This document shows positions 40,502 through 50,263 of a DNA stretch of 64,000 bases, piece after piece. The stretch spans positions 62,001 through 126,000 of the forward strand of contig CAYMIJ010000002.1 in assembly GCA_964390465.1 (NCBI GenBank). Direction: 5' to 3'. The stretch comes from JADZAI01 sp964390465 (GTDB taxonomy: Bacteria > Pseudomonadota > Alphaproteobacteria > Micropepsales > Micropepsaceae). The notes beneath the pieces were generated by a model, which was not told the DNA's origin, did no database searches, and was given only the letters and a program-made list of their open reading frames with translations. The translations under genes and the position numbers were made by a program. The stretch's first letter is position 1, and every line of letters begins with the position of its first letter.

Positions 40502-41095
40502 AAGCAGGAAGATCGCCTGTTCGGCTATCAGATTGGCGCGGCCCGAGAATGCATTGATGACCCGCGCCTGCTCGCCACTCAGCGCCACAGCGCGTTCAAT
40601 GATGAGGCCTTCATCCCGCGCCAGTTCGGCAAAGTCACGGATCGAACACATATGAATATTGGGCGTGGCATGCCAGGCATGGGGCAGTGTGGGGGTCGAT
40701 GGCATGCGCCCATGCATCAGCAGGCCAAGGCGCACGCGCCAATGGGCAAAGTTCGGCATCGAGATGATGCCGCGCCGTCCAATGCGGGCGATTTCCTTCA
40801 GAACAAGGCGCGGATTGCGCGTCGCCTGAATGGTCTGGCTGAGAATGACATAGTCGAACGCATCGCCGGAATAATCCGCCAGATCGCTGTCGGCATCGCC
40901 CTGAACCACGGCCAGACCATGCGCGACACAGGCGTTCACGCCCGTCTGGCTCAACTCAATGCCGCGCGCGTCAGCACCTTTTTCATCAGACAGATGTTTG
41001 AGAAGCGAGCCATCACCACAGCCGACATCCAGCACGCGGCTGCCCGGGGCCACCATGTCGGCGATCAGCGCGAGGTCGCGGCGCAGGCCGGTCAT
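40490..41095 (-). CDS. metW: Methionine biosynthesis protein MetW
   Basis: 201 residues with a class I methyltransferase fold: VLDVGCGDGSLLKHL as SAM-site motif, then LVVQ- and FDYVILSQTIQATRNP. MetW partners MetX in many alphaproteobacteria and boosts homoserine acetylation. The start overlaps metX by 4 nt, so the two are coupled, with metX first. Overlaps the convergent VOC gene end by 12 nt. Confidence 0.93.
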   Translation of the reverse strand: MTGLRRDLALIADMVAPGSRVLDVGCGDGSLLKHLSDEKGADARGIELSQTGVNACVAHGLAVVQGDADSDLADYSGDAFDYVILSQTIQATRNPRLVLKEIARIGRRGIISMPNFAHWRVRLGLLMHGRMPSTPTLPHAWHATPNIHMCSIRDFAELARDEGLIIERAVALSGEQARVINAFSGRANLIAEQAIFLLSRH

Positions 41096-42258
41096 GGCTT
41101 GATCCCGCGCTGGCTGGCGGCAGCATCGATGAAGGCGCGGAAGATGGCGAACATCTCCGGCACATCGAGCAGAAATGCGTCGTGGCCCTTATCTGTCTCG
41201 AACTCGACGAAGCTGACCTTCGCGGCGGCGGCGTTCAACGCATGGACGATGCGTTTGGCTTCGGTCGTGGGAAACAGCCAGTCGCTGGTGAAAGACGCGA
41301 CGCACACACGCGCTTTCAGTTTGGCGAAGGCGCTGGCGAGCTGCCCGCCATGATCCGCAGCAAGGTCGAAATAATCCATCGCGCGGGTGATGTAGAGATA
41401 GGAGTTGGCATCGAAGCGTTCGACGAAACTGCGGCCCTGATGGCGCAGATAGGATTCCACCTGAAAGTCGGCATCAAACGCATAAGAGACCGACTGGCGA
41501 TCCTGCAGGGTGCGCCCGAATTTCCGTTGCAGAGCCGCTTCCGACAGATAGGTGATGTGCGCGGCCATGCGCGCCACCGCGAGCCCCTTGGAAGGGAAAC
41601 TGCCCTGCGCCATGTAGTCGCCGCCACACCAGTCCGGATCTGCCATGATCGCCTGACGTCCAACCTCGTGGAAGGCGATGTTCTGCGCCGAGTGCTTTGC
41701 CGCCGTCGCGATGGGCATGGCCGAGATGATGCGTTCGGGATAACTCGCCATCCATTCCAGAACCTGCATGCCGCCCATCGATCCGCCGGCAACGCACAGC
41801 AATTCGCCGATACCCAGATGGTCTATAAGCTGCGCCTGTGCCCGAACCATGTCGCGGATGGTGATGACGGGGAAAGCCAGGCCATAGGGCTTGTCGGTTG
41901 CCGGATTGATGTCAGTGGGTCCGGTGGTGCCCATGCAACCGCCCACGACGTTCGAGCAGATGATGAAAAAGCGGTTGGTGTCGAACGGCTTGCCGGGGCC
42001 GACCATCAGATCCCACCAGGCGGGTTTGCCGGTTGCAGGGTTTTCGCTGGCGACATGCTGATCCAGCGAAAGCGCGTGGCAGATGAGAATGGCATTCGAC
42101 CTGGCGGCATTCAGCGTGCCGTAGGTGTTATAGGCGATGGTCAGCGCGCCCAGAGCCTGACCGGACTCAAGAACCAGCGCGCGCGGACCCACCACGCGCA
42201 GCACCTCGCGGCGCACGTGCGTCAAGGCAGATTCCCTCGCGGCATCGGCTTCAGACAT
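41092..42258 (-). CDS. metX: Homoserine O-acetyltransferase MetX
   Basis: 388 residues. Alpha/beta-hydrolase acyltransferase that uses acetyl-CoA to activate homoserine for methionine synthesis. Motifs: GGSMGGMQ elbow with nucleophile serine near residue 162, acid in SDWLFPT, and catalytic His in KGHDAF. FRFFIICSNVVGG... and CMGTTGPTDINP are typical MetX blocks. Distinguishing MetX activity from serine/homoserine succinyl variants needs assay. It is divergent from hisC, with about 106 bp between starts. Confidence 0.93.
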   Translation of the reverse strand: MSEADAARESALTHVRREVLRVVGPRALVLESGQALGALTIAYNTYGTLNAARSNAILICHALSLDQHVASENPATGKPAWWDLMVGPGKPFDTNRFFIICSNVVGGCMGTTGPTDINPATDKPYGLAFPVITIRDMVRAQAQLIDHLGIGELLCVAGGSMGGMQVLEWMASYPERIISAMPIATAAKHSAQNIAFHEVGRQAIMADPDWCGGDYMAQGSFPSKGLAVARMAAHITYLSEAALQRKFGRTLQDRQSVSYAFDADFQVESYLRHQGRSFVERFDANSYLYITRAMDYFDLAADHGGQLASAFAKLKARVCVASFTSDWLFPTTEAKRIVHALNAAAAKVSFVEFETDKGHDAFLLDVPEMFAIFRAFIDAAASQRGIKP

Positions 42259-42364
42259 GGCGCGCTAGTGAGCGAGCAGAGCCGTCCTGTCAATCAGGCG
42301 GGGCTTATGGTTGACGTTAAAACCGTTGGCCCCGCCCCCCTTCCTTGGCTATGACGCGGCCATC

Positions 42365-43462
42365 ATGACGACACCCACCCCCGTACCCGGCGTTCTTGAG
42401 ATCGAACCTTATGTTGGCGGTCGCGCGCCCGCGCCCGGTGCGCAACGTGTCTTCAAGCTCTCGTCGAATGAATCGCCGCTGGGCGCGAGTCCCAAGGCCA
42501 TCGAAGCTTTCCGCGAGGCGGCATCAAAGCTGGCCATTTATCCAGAAGGGTCATCCGCCGTGCTGCGTGAGGCGGTGGCAGAGGTTTATGGTCTCAATCC
42601 AGACCGGATCGTCTGCGGTAACGGCTCGGACGAGCTGCTTCATCTCATCGCGCAGTGCTATTGCCGTCCCGGCGATGAAGTCATGTTCTCGCAATACGGT
42701 TTCATCGTCTATCCGATCGCAGCGCGCGCGGCTTCGGCGGTGCCGGTGATGGTGCCCGAAGATGGCTTCACGGCCAGTGTGGATGCGTTCATCGCGCGCC
42801 TCACCCCGAAAACCCGCGTTGTGTTTCTGGCCAACCCCAACAACCCCACCGGCACCTATCTGCCTGCCAGCGAAGTGCGCCGCCTCCATGCCGCGCTGTC
42901 GCCCGAGACCATTCTTGTTCTGGATGCGGCCTATGCCGAATATGTGCGCCGCAATGACTATGAAAGCGGCATCGAGCTGGTTGGTGGTGCCGAGAATGTC
43001 GTGATGACCCGCACGCTCTCAAAGGTCTACGGCCTGTCGGGGCTGCGGGCGGGCTGGGCCTATTGCCCGACTGGTATTGCTGATGTGCTCAATCGCACCC
43101 GCGGTCCCTTCAATGTGAACATCCCGGCGCAGATGGCCGGAGCGGTGGCACTGCACGACCGCGCCTTCACCGCTGAAGCTGTTGAACACAATGCGAAGTG
43201 GCTGGCCTGGCTGACAGATGAGATCGCGGCGCTCGGCCTTGAGGTCACCCCCAGCGTCGGCAATTTCGTGCTGGTGCATTTTACAAGAACACCGGGGCGC
43301 AGCGCGAAAGAGGCCGATGCCTTCCTGATGGCGCGCGGCCTGATCGTCCGCGGTGTTGGCAATTACGGCCTGCCCGATGCCTTGCGGATTTCGGTTGGCA
43401 CCGAAGAAGCCAACCAGCTGGTGGTTGCAGCACTTTCTGACTTCATGAGGGGCGTGGTGTGA
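42365..43462 (+). CDS. hisC: Histidinol-phosphate aminotransferase HisC
   Basis: 365 residues from ATG 42365. A fold-type I aminotransferase with KLSSNESPLG, GNGSDELLHLI, NPNNPTGTYL and the PLP lysine in TRTLSKVYGLSGLRAGW. In this gene order (hisC, then prephenate/arogenate dehydrogenase) the enzyme may also serve aromatic amino acid synthesis. It is coupled to the next gene by a 4-nt GTGA overlap. Confidence 0.93.
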   Translation: MTTPTPVPGVLEIEPYVGGRAPAPGAQRVFKLSSNESPLGASPKAIEAFREAASKLAIYPEGSSAVLREAVAEVYGLNPDRIVCGNGSDELLHLIAQCYCRPGDEVMFSQYGFIVYPIAARAASAVPVMVPEDGFTASVDAFIARLTPKTRVVFLANPNNPTGTYLPASEVRRLHAALSPETILVLDAAYAEYVRRNDYESGIELVGGAENVVMTRTLSKVYGLSGLRAGWAYCPTGIADVLNRTRGPFNVNIPAQMAGAVALHDRAFTAEAVEHNAKWLAWLTDEIAALGLEVTPSVGNFVLVHFTRTPGRSAKEADAFLMARGLIVRGVGNYGLPDALRISVGTEEANQLVVAALSDFMRGVV

Positions 43463-44385
43463 GCGCCCGCCCGGCCTTCGGGAAGCTGGCGCTCATCGGC
43501 ATCGGGCTGATCGGCTCCTCGATTGCCCATGCGGCGCGCCGTGCCGGATGCGTGGACCTCATCGCCGGTTATTCCCATTCGCCCGAAAGCCGCGCGACAG
43601 CCAAGCATCTCGGCTTCTGCGATAGCGTGCATGACGACATGGCGGCCTGTGTGCAGGATGCCGATATCGTCGTGCTGTGCACTCCCGTTGGCGCTATGGG
43701 CGAGGCCGCCCAGGCCATTGCCTCAGCCCTGAAGCCGGGTGTGATCCTGACCGATGCAGGGTCGGTCAAGATGGCGGTCATCCGCGATGTGACGCCCCAT
43801 GTGCCGGAAGGGGTGCATTTCATCCCCGGTCACCCGATCGCGGGCACAGAGCAGTCAGGGCCGGAGGCAGGCTTCGCCACCTTGTTCGACAATCGCTGGT
43901 GCATCCTGACGCCAATGCCGGATGCGGACGAAGCCGCCGTCCACCGACTGTCAGCCTTCTGGACGGCACTGGGATCGAATGTTGAGCTCATGGAGCCACG
44001 GCACCACGATCTCGTGCTGGGGATCACCAGCCATGTGCCACACCTGATCGCCTATAATATCGTCGGCACGGCAGCCGACCTTGAAGAGGTCACGCAGTCG
44101 GAAGTCATCAAGTTCTCGGCGGGCGGCTTCCGCGACTTCACGCGTATCGCCGCATCGGACCCGACCATGTGGCGCGACGTGTTCCTGAACAATCGCGAGG
44201 CGGTGTTGGAGATCCTACAACGCTTCAATGAGGATCTGACGGCGTTACAGCGGGCGATCCGTTGGGGTGACGGCGATGCGCTGTTCAACCTGTTCCAGCG
44301 CACAAGGGCGATCCGGCGTTCCATCATTGATGCCGGTCAGGAAACGGCCACACCCAATTTCGGTCGCGACACATCGCCGGGCTGA
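43459..44385 (+). CDS. Prephenate/arogenate dehydrogenase family protein
   Basis: 308 residues from GTG 43459. Rossmann start LALIGIGLIGSSIAHAARRAG, VVLCTPVGAM, then GHPIAGTEQSGPEA and HHDLVLGITSHVPHLIAY, the substrate and catalytic His block of TyrA-type dehydrogenases. It makes 4-hydroxyphenylpyruvate or tyrosine. No chorismate mutase or ACT domain is fused. Co-encoded with hisC. Confidence 0.93.
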   Translation: MSARPAFGKLALIGIGLIGSSIAHAARRAGCVDLIAGYSHSPESRATAKHLGFCDSVHDDMAACVQDADIVVLCTPVGAMGEAAQAIASALKPGVILTDAGSVKMAVIRDVTPHVPEGVHFIPGHPIAGTEQSGPEAGFATLFDNRWCILTPMPDADEAAVHRLSAFWTALGSNVELMEPRHHDLVLGITSHVPHLIAYNIVGTAADLEEVTQSEVIKFSAGGFRDFTRIAASDPTMWRDVFLNNREAVLEILQRFNEDLTALQRAIRWGDGDALFNLFQRTRAIRRSIIDAGQETATPNFGRDTSPG

Positions 44386-44386
44386 T

Positions 44387-45403
44387 CTATTTCAGCGATC
44401 CGATCTGGCCGATGGCGTAAGGCCCGAACGAGAGCTGACCTTCCTTCAGAAGCAGGGTCATCGGCGTGCCGCCGGCCACATCGGGAATGGCGGGGAGCAT
44501 GCCTGCTGGTGGCTTCAGGATGCCATTGCCGGTCAACGCCTCAATCAGTTTGCCGATGCCCAGAATACGGAAGTCGATCTGCCCGTCGGGGCGCAGGCCG
44601 CTGTCGATTTTGACCGCGCCAGTGCCCTTGGTCGAAACGCCGCCCCATTCGAAATCCAGCCGCGCCACTTCCACATTCAGGCGGCTGAGATCGCGATCTT
44701 CCACGCCTTTTGAAAAGGCGGGCAGGCCATGCACCCAGGTCGCCAGCCGGATGGAAGACACTTTCGGACCAAGCGCCGGTGCGAAGCCTTCGGAAATAAC
44801 GAGCCCATCCGATGAAAACCCGATCTGCCAGCCATCATGCTCGTGACGGGCATCCGGCCCAGCGCTGTCGGTCTCGGTGCCAGTGAAGCGTGTATCGAGC
44901 TGCATGCGTGAAACGTTGAACGCAAAGGCATTTCCATCCCACCACACGCCCTCGCTTTGAAGGTCGCGCAGTTCGATACCAGCCTCGTCAAGAAGGTTCA
45001 GGCGGTTCAGTTTCACACTGGCGATAAACGTGACAGGCTGAAGCGCGATGCGGGCTGGTTCGCCCTGGTGTTTCAACAGAATGCGCACATGCCCGTCGCC
45101 GCGGATCAGCCCGTTGCGCGGATTCCAGGGCAGAACCTCGGCACGCAGGATGTCGGCATCCACGTCGAGCCCCGCTGATTTATAGACAAGTCCAGTCAGC
45201 GTGAGACCCAGACGGACGGGATAACCACTCCATTCCGCCGACGTGTAGCTGACCTGGTGACCGCGCGCGCGTTCGGATGCGGCCCAGGCCTCAAAAGACT
45301 GACGCGCGATATCGCGGGCATAAAACCAGAAGCCTGTATAGGCTGCGACCGCAAGGACAATAAGACCAAGCAGAATGATGTAGCGGCGGTTGGATGTGTT
45401 CAT
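44387..45403 (-). CDS. DUF2125 domain membrane-anchored protein
   Basis: 338 residues from ATG 45403. One N-terminal span (RYIILLGLIVLAVAAYTGFWFYA) is followed by a long beta-rich periplasmic region with ASERARGHQVSYTSAEWSGYPVRLGLTLTG, the recurring DUF2125 opening. The repeated amphipathic strands resemble AsmA-like proteins that span the envelope. The start overlaps the YcaQ-like gene by 4 nt. Function not established. Confidence 0.82.
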   Translation of the reverse strand: MNTSNRRYIILLGLIVLAVAAYTGFWFYARDIARQSFEAWAASERARGHQVSYTSAEWSGYPVRLGLTLTGLVYKSAGLDVDADILRAEVLPWNPRNGLIRGDGHVRILLKHQGEPARIALQPVTFIASVKLNRLNLLDEAGIELRDLQSEGVWWDGNAFAFNVSRMQLDTRFTGTETDSAGPDARHEHDGWQIGFSSDGLVISEGFAPALGPKVSSIRLATWVHGLPAFSKGVEDRDLSRLNVEVARLDFEWGGVSTKGTGAVKIDSGLRPDGQIDFRILGIGKLIEALTGNGILKPPAGMLPAIPDVAGGTPMTLLLKEGQLSFGPYAIGQIGSLK

Positions 45404-46575
45404 GGAGTGTGCCTGACGGCGCTGACCTGCCCCATATGGGCGAGGCCTGCAAGCGCCGCATCGCGCCGCTTCTTTAAGGCGCGGTCTTCCTTCACACCCG
45501 TTTCCGTCCACACTTTGCGCACGGCCAGAGTGTTGGAAGTGCGGTCAGATTTTGCATCGACCCGGCCTGTGAAACGATCACCGTCAAGAAGCGGATAGAC
45601 ATAGTAGCCGTATTTGCGTTTCGCCTCTGGCACGAAAATCTCGATCGTGTAGTCGAAACCGAAAAGGCGCTTCAGACGCTTGCGGTCACGAATGACAGGA
45701 TCGAAGGGCGAAAGTGCGCGCATGATCTCTGGCGTTGGTGGGGCCTTGTCGCGGAGTGTTTCGATATCGGCAAACGCCCAGGCGGCACTATGGCCGCCTT
45801 CGGCATCTTCGACATGCACGGGGGTCAGTCTTTTCTTATTGCGGGCGATCCAGCGTTCAACGTCGTCATGAGTGATGAGGTTCCAGAAGGCGGTGATTTC
45901 CCGCGCTGACGCGAAACCAAGCCGCGCAAGTGCCGCTGAGCAGGCCCACTCGGTCGTCTCTGCCTTGCTTGGTTTGTGTGCCAATTGTCCTACGGGGATG
46001 ACCCGTTCGGCCAGATCGTAGATTTTCTCAAAGCCGTCGCGCCGCGCGATCGCCAGAACGCCGGTGTGCCAGAGCATTTCCAGCGCTGTCTTGGTTCGGC
46101 TCCAGCCCCACATCTGGCCTTTCTGGCCGGGATCATCAAAAGCGCGGGCGGATAAGGGGCCTTCCTGCGCGATGCGGTCGAGCACGCGCCTGAGGATGCG
46201 CCGCGAACCCAGCCGTTCGTTCCACCATGCGCCCTCGGCGGCGCGCTGGCGGGCCTTGGCGAAACGCACTCGCCAGTGTGGGTAGAACGCCATGGGAATG
46301 ACCGAGGCATCGTGCGTCCAGTGTTCAAATACTGCGCGTTCGTCGTGATGCAGGTGGGCCAGATCAGCTGGCGTGTATGACGCGATCCGCGAATGCAGGA
46401 TATGATGGTGGGCGCGCGCTACGGTCTGGATCGAGTCCACCTGCACGAAGCCAAGAGTGGTGATCGCTTTCAGAACATCGCCATCATGGGATGCGGGATC
46501 ATGTGCAAGGCCGTGCACGGCAAGGAAGATACGCCGAGCATCCGTGTTGGACAGATCAAGACTGGCGCGGCTCAT
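45400..46575 (-). CDS. YcaQ-like winged-helix DNA glycosylase family protein
   Basis: 391 residues from ATG 46575, which overlaps plsC by 4 nt. The family (HTH_42, crosslink-repair YcaQ) opens with three winged helices; LGFVQVDSIQTVARAHHHILHSR holds the Q-x-D-x-x-Q motif region used in glycosylase action, and FEHWTHDASVIPM and YYVYPLLDGDRFTGRVDAK are diagnostic blocks. A role in removing DNA crosslink adducts is inferred from relatives. Confidence 0.85.
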   Translation of the reverse strand: MSRASLDLSNTDARRIFLAVHGLAHDPASHDGDVLKAITTLGFVQVDSIQTVARAHHHILHSRIASYTPADLAHLHHDERAVFEHWTHDASVIPMAFYPHWRVRFAKARQRAAEGAWWNERLGSRRILRRVLDRIAQEGPLSARAFDDPGQKGQMWGWSRTKTALEMLWHTGVLAIARRDGFEKIYDLAERVIPVGQLAHKPSKAETTEWACSAALARLGFASAREITAFWNLITHDDVERWIARNKKRLTPVHVEDAEGGHSAAWAFADIETLRDKAPPTPEIMRALSPFDPVIRDRKRLKRLFGFDYTIEIFVPEAKRKYGYYVYPLLDGDRFTGRVDAKSDRTSNTLAVRKVWTETGVKEDRALKKRRDAALAGLAHMGQVSAVRHTP

Positions 46576-47285
46576 GCGCCTGAAACTTCGGTGACCAGGC
46601 GGTTCGTTTCCGTCTCGATCAGCGTTTCGAGTCTTTCCATGAAGGGTTTGCGCTTGAGGCCGGGCGGGATCGCTTCCAGAAAGCTGATCGTTATGACGCC
46701 GGGCCTGCGCCGCCAGCCCTGCCACATAACGCCAGAGTTGAGTGCAAACGGTACGCACGGCACATCGAGCTGTCCGTAGAGGGCGGCAACACCCGGTTTG
46801 TAGTCGGGCACCGCATGCGGCTTCTTGCGCGTGCCTTCGGGGTAGATGACGATGGGCCGGCCGCCGGTTAGGCAGTCTTTTGCCTCTGCGACCATCTTCT
46901 TCAGCGCACTGGCGTGACCCTCGCGGTCGATGGCGACCATGCCAGCCTTTTGCGCATACCAGCCATAGAACGGGATACTGAGAAGCTGCCGCTTCAGCAC
47001 AAGCGCCGGGCGATCAAGCAGAACGGGTATGACGATGGTGTCCCACATCGACTGGTGCTTGCCGGCGTAAAGCGCAGGGCTTGTCTTGATGTGCTCACGT
47101 CCATGCACCTGCCAGGTGAGACCGCATATGACTTTCAGACCCCAGAGAATGGCCTTACCCCAAAGCCCTATGCCGGTCTGGACCCAGCTTGTCGGCCCCA
47201 ACAGGGAAGGCAGCCATGCCACACACATCACAACCGTGACGATTGCAAAGTAGAACTGGAACAGGACAGGACGCAGGGCGGTCAT
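46572..47285 (-). CDS. plsC: 1-acyl-sn-glycerol-3-phosphate acyltransferase PlsC
   Basis: 237 residues from ATG 47285. One or two N-terminal spans, then the acyltransferase motifs: block I GKHQSMWDT (H-x4-D), block II FYGWYAQKAGMVAIDRE, block III YPEGTRKKP and block IV VPFALNSGV. It makes phosphatidic acid. It is placed between ftsX and the YcaQ-like gene on the same strand, a layout common in alphaproteobacteria. Confidence 0.9.
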   Translation of the reverse strand: MTALRPVLFQFYFAIVTVVMCVAWLPSLLGPTSWVQTGIGLWGKAILWGLKVICGLTWQVHGREHIKTSPALYAGKHQSMWDTIVIPVLLDRPALVLKRQLLSIPFYGWYAQKAGMVAIDREGHASALKKMVAEAKDCLTGGRPIVIYPEGTRKKPHAVPDYKPGVAALYGQLDVPCVPFALNSGVMWQGWRRRPGVITISFLEAIPPGLKRKPFMERLETLIETETNRLVTEVSGA

Positions 47286-47295
47286 GGGTCGGCGA

Positions 47296-48195
47296 TTATG
47301 CCCATGACTTGGGTGCAAGGAAGCGAAACACTGCAATGCGTGCTGTGAGCATGGATACAATCGCAGCACAGACTGGCACGGTCATAAGCCAGATCACATC
47401 GCTCCAGATCGGCGCGATGACCCCCAGCGTCGATCCGGCGCCGATGAGTGGCTTCATGATCACTCCAACAAGGACGGCTCCCGTGGCCCCCGCCAGTCCT
47501 GCCTGAAAACCGAGTTTCACAAAGCGGGCCTGCACTTCGTGCGCTATATAAGTGGTGCGCGCGCCAATCATGTGCAGGACGTCCACGACTTCACGGTGCG
47601 CCAGAAGGGCCGCGCGCGCCGCAAAAATGACCGCTGCAGCCGTGGCCAGCGCAATCAACGCCAAAATCATATAAGCCGTCCATGACAAGGTCGCTGAGGT
47701 GGATGTCAAACCAGCATTCCAGCGACTGTGGTCATCAAAGCTTGCGCCGGGCGCGACGGTTTTCAGTTTCTCCCGCAACATTTCGCTGTCGAGTGGCGTA
47801 GCGGGATCAAGCGTCACTGAGATCAGCATGGGGACAGGCACAACCGACAGGTCGGCATCGCCAAGCCAGGTACGCAGAAGTGCGGCGCTTTCATCCGCGC
47901 TCATCTGAGTGCTGGAAGCAATGCCTGGTGTCGCCTCAAGAACAGTCATGGCCGCCGCGATCTGTGCGTCCATCGTCATACCCTGCTGTTCGACAATCTG
48001 CACAGTTGCCTGACCGCTCAATCCTTGCTGCCATATCTTGGCAAGGCGCGCAGTTCCCAGCGCGAAAGTCAGGGTCAGACAGGCCAGAAAACTCATGATC
48101 GTCATTACGCCGAACAATGCGCCTTCGCCGCCGCCAGTTGTTGGGAATAACGGATTGGAGCGGCGTGGTGGCCGGGGCTGGGCCATCAGTTCCAT
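47296..48195 (-). CDS. ftsX: Cell division protein FtsX
   Basis: 299 residues. FtsX-type permease with an N-terminal span (MTIMSFLACLTLTFALG), a periplasmic loop (about 65-180), and three C-terminal spans, the first with FAARAALLAHREVVDVLHMIGA as coupling helix. With FtsE it activates cell-wall hydrolases at the septum. It overlaps ftsE by 10 nt. ATG 48186 is an alternative start. Confidence 0.92.
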   Translation of the reverse strand: MELMAQPRPPRRSNPLFPTTGGGEGALFGVMTIMSFLACLTLTFALGTARLAKIWQQGLSGQATVQIVEQQGMTMDAQIAAAMTVLEATPGIASSTQMSADESAALLRTWLGDADLSVVPVPMLISVTLDPATPLDSEMLREKLKTVAPGASFDDHSRWNAGLTSTSATLSWTAYMILALIALATAAAVIFAARAALLAHREVVDVLHMIGARTTYIAHEVQARFVKLGFQAGLAGATGAVLVGVIMKPLIGAGSTLGVIAPIWSDVIWLMTVPVCAAIVSMLTARIAVFRFLAPKSWA

Positions 48196-48860
48196 CGCGG
48201 ACCACCGACCTGGTTGATACGCCCCCCAAACAGTCGCAGCTCGCGCCCACCCGCTGCGTCTACCAAGGCACGGTCATGAGTGGCAATGAAAACCAGTGTG
48301 CCCAATCTGTTCAGTTCCACAAATAGCCGCAAGATCCGGGTGCCCATTTCAGGGTCGATACTGCCTGTCGGCTCGTCGGCTACCAGAACTGGCGGCCGCG
48401 TCACAACGGCACGGGCGATCGCGATTCGTTGTTTCTCGCCTCCGGAAAGCGTCGGTGGCCGGGCGTGCATACGTTCCCCGAGTCCAACCCATGTCAGTAT
48501 CTCTTCCACGTCGGCACGATAGTCGCGTTCCAGCGCCCCTTTAATGCGCAATGGAAGGGCGACGTTCTCATAGGCGCTCAGGTGATCGAGAAGACGGAAA
48601 TCCTGAAACACCACACCGATCTGACGTCTCAGCGCGGGCAGGTCGATCGGCTTCAATGCGGCAATCTTTCGACCAAACATGAAGATACTGCCGCTTGATG
48701 GGCGCTCGGCCATGAACAGAAGTTTCAGCAACGTGGTTTTGCCGGAGCCTGAGGGTCCCGTCAGAAAGGTAAGACTGCCCGGTTCAAGCTCGAAGCTCAC
48801 GTCCCGCAGGATTTCGGGTCCACGACCGTAGCGCATGCCAACACTGTCAAAGCGAATCAT
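48186..48860 (-). CDS. ftsE: Cell division ATP-binding protein FtsE
   Basis: 224 residues. ABC ATPase with Walker A GPSGSGKTTLL (near residue 36), Q-loop VFQDFRLL, signature LSGGEKQR, Walker B VLVADEPTGSID and H-loop THD. FVNPTVGMRYG-type N-terminus and size are those of FtsE. First gene of the ftsE-ftsX-plsC group. Confidence 0.95.
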   Translation of the reverse strand: MIRFDSVGMRYGRGPEILRDVSFELEPGSLTFLTGPSGSGKTTLLKLLFMAERPSSGSIFMFGRKIAALKPIDLPALRRQIGVVFQDFRLLDHLSAYENVALPLRIKGALERDYRADVEEILTWVGLGERMHARPPTLSGGEKQRIAIARAVVTRPPVLVADEPTGSIDPEMGTRILRLFVELNRLGTLVFIATHDRALVDAAGGRELRLFGGRINQVGGPRWN

Positions 48861-48962
48861 GGGGCGGCGTTAGCGTTGCTGAATGTTAACGGCAAGGCGT
48901 AGCTTGTCTCGAATCAGAGCCTATGTCACACCCATGCCATTAGCGAGCGTTCCACCTTATCA

Positions 48963-49736
48963 ATGATCCTCAGCTGCCCTAAATGTGCGACCAGGTTTCA
49001 GGTGAAGGCTGCGGCTTTTCCCGAGGCAGGTCGAAAAGTGAAGTGCGCGATGTGTGCGCATGTGTGGCACGCTATGCCTATTATTGCCGAAAATGACGAG
49101 CCGCCACTCAGCGAGTCTGTATCGGATGCGCCCTTGCCGCCCTTGCCGTCCGTGCCCCAAACCTCAAACGTGCCTGATGAGGTGGGCCTGAAATCCAAAC
49201 CTCAGGCGGAACAGTCAGGGGTTCGCACTCCGGCGAAGACCCGCCGTGATCAGACGGCTGACATGATCTGGGCAGGGCGGGATGTGCCGCGACGGAGCGG
49301 GGGTGGAATAAAATGGGTTTCTGCGACTGCAGCGATTGCGATCATGGCGGCCGCTATGGTGCAATTCCGGCAGTCAGTTGTTGGAATCTTTCCAGGGTTG
49401 GCTCCGTACTATCGCGGAGCCGGCCTTGAGGTCGATCTGGTCGGTCTTCAGATCAGCCAGATCGAAGCGCGCACCGTGCCTGATGATAAGGCTGGTGGCG
49501 TCACGACACTGGTCGTGACCGGCAAGGTCACCAATGTTACCAGTGCTGACAGGAACGTCCCTCTGATTCATGCCAGCTTGCTCGACAAGGAAAAGCACGA
49601 ACTTCATTCTTGGACGTTTGCAGCCAGTGCCAAAGTATTAAAACCTGGGGAAAGTGCAGAGTTTCAGCAGATATTGACGCAGCCTCCTGAGGAAACCCAC
49701 GAGGTCTATGCCTATTTTGCGGATGCGGCAGAGTGA
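48963..49736 (+). CDS. MJ0042-type zinc-ribbon and DUF3426 protein
   Basis: 257 residues. The N-terminal zinc ribbon is SCPKCATRF...KCAMCAHVWHA with two CxxC knuckles (residues ~5-33). Then a Pro-rich linker, a membrane span (about 118-138) and a C-terminal DUF3426 domain of FxxG-type beta strands (TTLVVTGKVTNVT, WTFAASAKVLKPGESAEF). The zinc ribbon faces the cytoplasm and DUF3426 the periplasm. Coupled to the next gene by a GTGA overlap. Confidence 0.88.
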   Translation: MILSCPKCATRFQVKAAAFPEAGRKVKCAMCAHVWHAMPIIAENDEPPLSESVSDAPLPPLPSVPQTSNVPDEVGLKSKPQAEQSGVRTPAKTRRDQTADMIWAGRDVPRRSGGGIKWVSATAAIAIMAAAMVQFRQSVVGIFPGLAPYYRGAGLEVDLVGLQISQIEARTVPDDKAGGVTTLVVTGKVTNVTSADRNVPLIHASLLDKEKHELHSWTFAASAKVLKPGESAEFQQILTQPPEETHEVYAYFADAAE

Positions 49737-50263
49737 CATCACCAATTGCGCCTGATGTTTTGATCAGTGCGGACCGCATAGTTTCACGCATTGAAGAATT
49801 GTCAGACGATATCGTCCTTCGATGCGGCGCAAGGCTGACGGTCGTGCCGATCCTCACGGGGGCGTATGTATTTGCCGCCGACCTGACCCGCGCGCTTTGG
49901 CACCGCAGGGTCGATCTGAGCGTGTCGCCGATCCGGCTGCAGAGTTATGGCGCGGCGCGCGCGGCCGAGGACGCGCCGGTACTCACCATGGGCCTTGGCC
50001 GCCGGGTTGAGGGTGAAACGATTCTGCTTGTCGATGGCGTGTGCGATGTCGGTCATACCCTGCAGGCCGCGCAGGCCCATGCCCTTGAAAGCGGCGCGGC
50101 GCGTGTCATGTCGGTCGTCATGATCGACAAGCCGACGCGGCGCAGCGGCGGCATTGCGCCTGACTTCGTGGGCTTCACTGTCGAGGATGTTTTTGTCGCT
50201 GGCTATGGCATGGACGCGGGCGGCGCCTTGCGCCACCTGCCTTATATCGGCGTGGTGCGTTAG
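49733..50263 (+). CDS. Phosphoribosyltransferase (hypoxanthine type)
   Basis: 176 residues from GTG 49733. Type I phosphoribosyltransferase with the PRPP-binding loop ILLVDGVCDVGHTLQ, the second motif VVPILTGAYVFAADL and the base-recognition KPTRRSGGIAPDFVGF. Length matches Hpt enzymes of purine salvage. The motif is less strict than in canonical Hpt, where VEDIIDTGLTL is usual, so a different base is possible. Confidence 0.87.
   Translation: MTSPIAPDVLISADRIVSRIEELSDDIVLRCGARLTVVPILTGAYVFAADLTRALWHRRVDLSVSPIRLQSYGAARAAEDAPVLTMGLGRRVEGETILLVDGVCDVGHTLQAAQAHALESGAARVMSVVMIDKPTRRSGGIAPDFVGFTVEDVFVAGYGMDAGGALRHLPYIGVVR

Noticed and set aside
41182..42354. Long plus-strand frame opposite metX
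   Set aside because: It is antisense to a clear metX gene with intact catalytic motifs, and its translation shows no domain and no ribosome-binding site.
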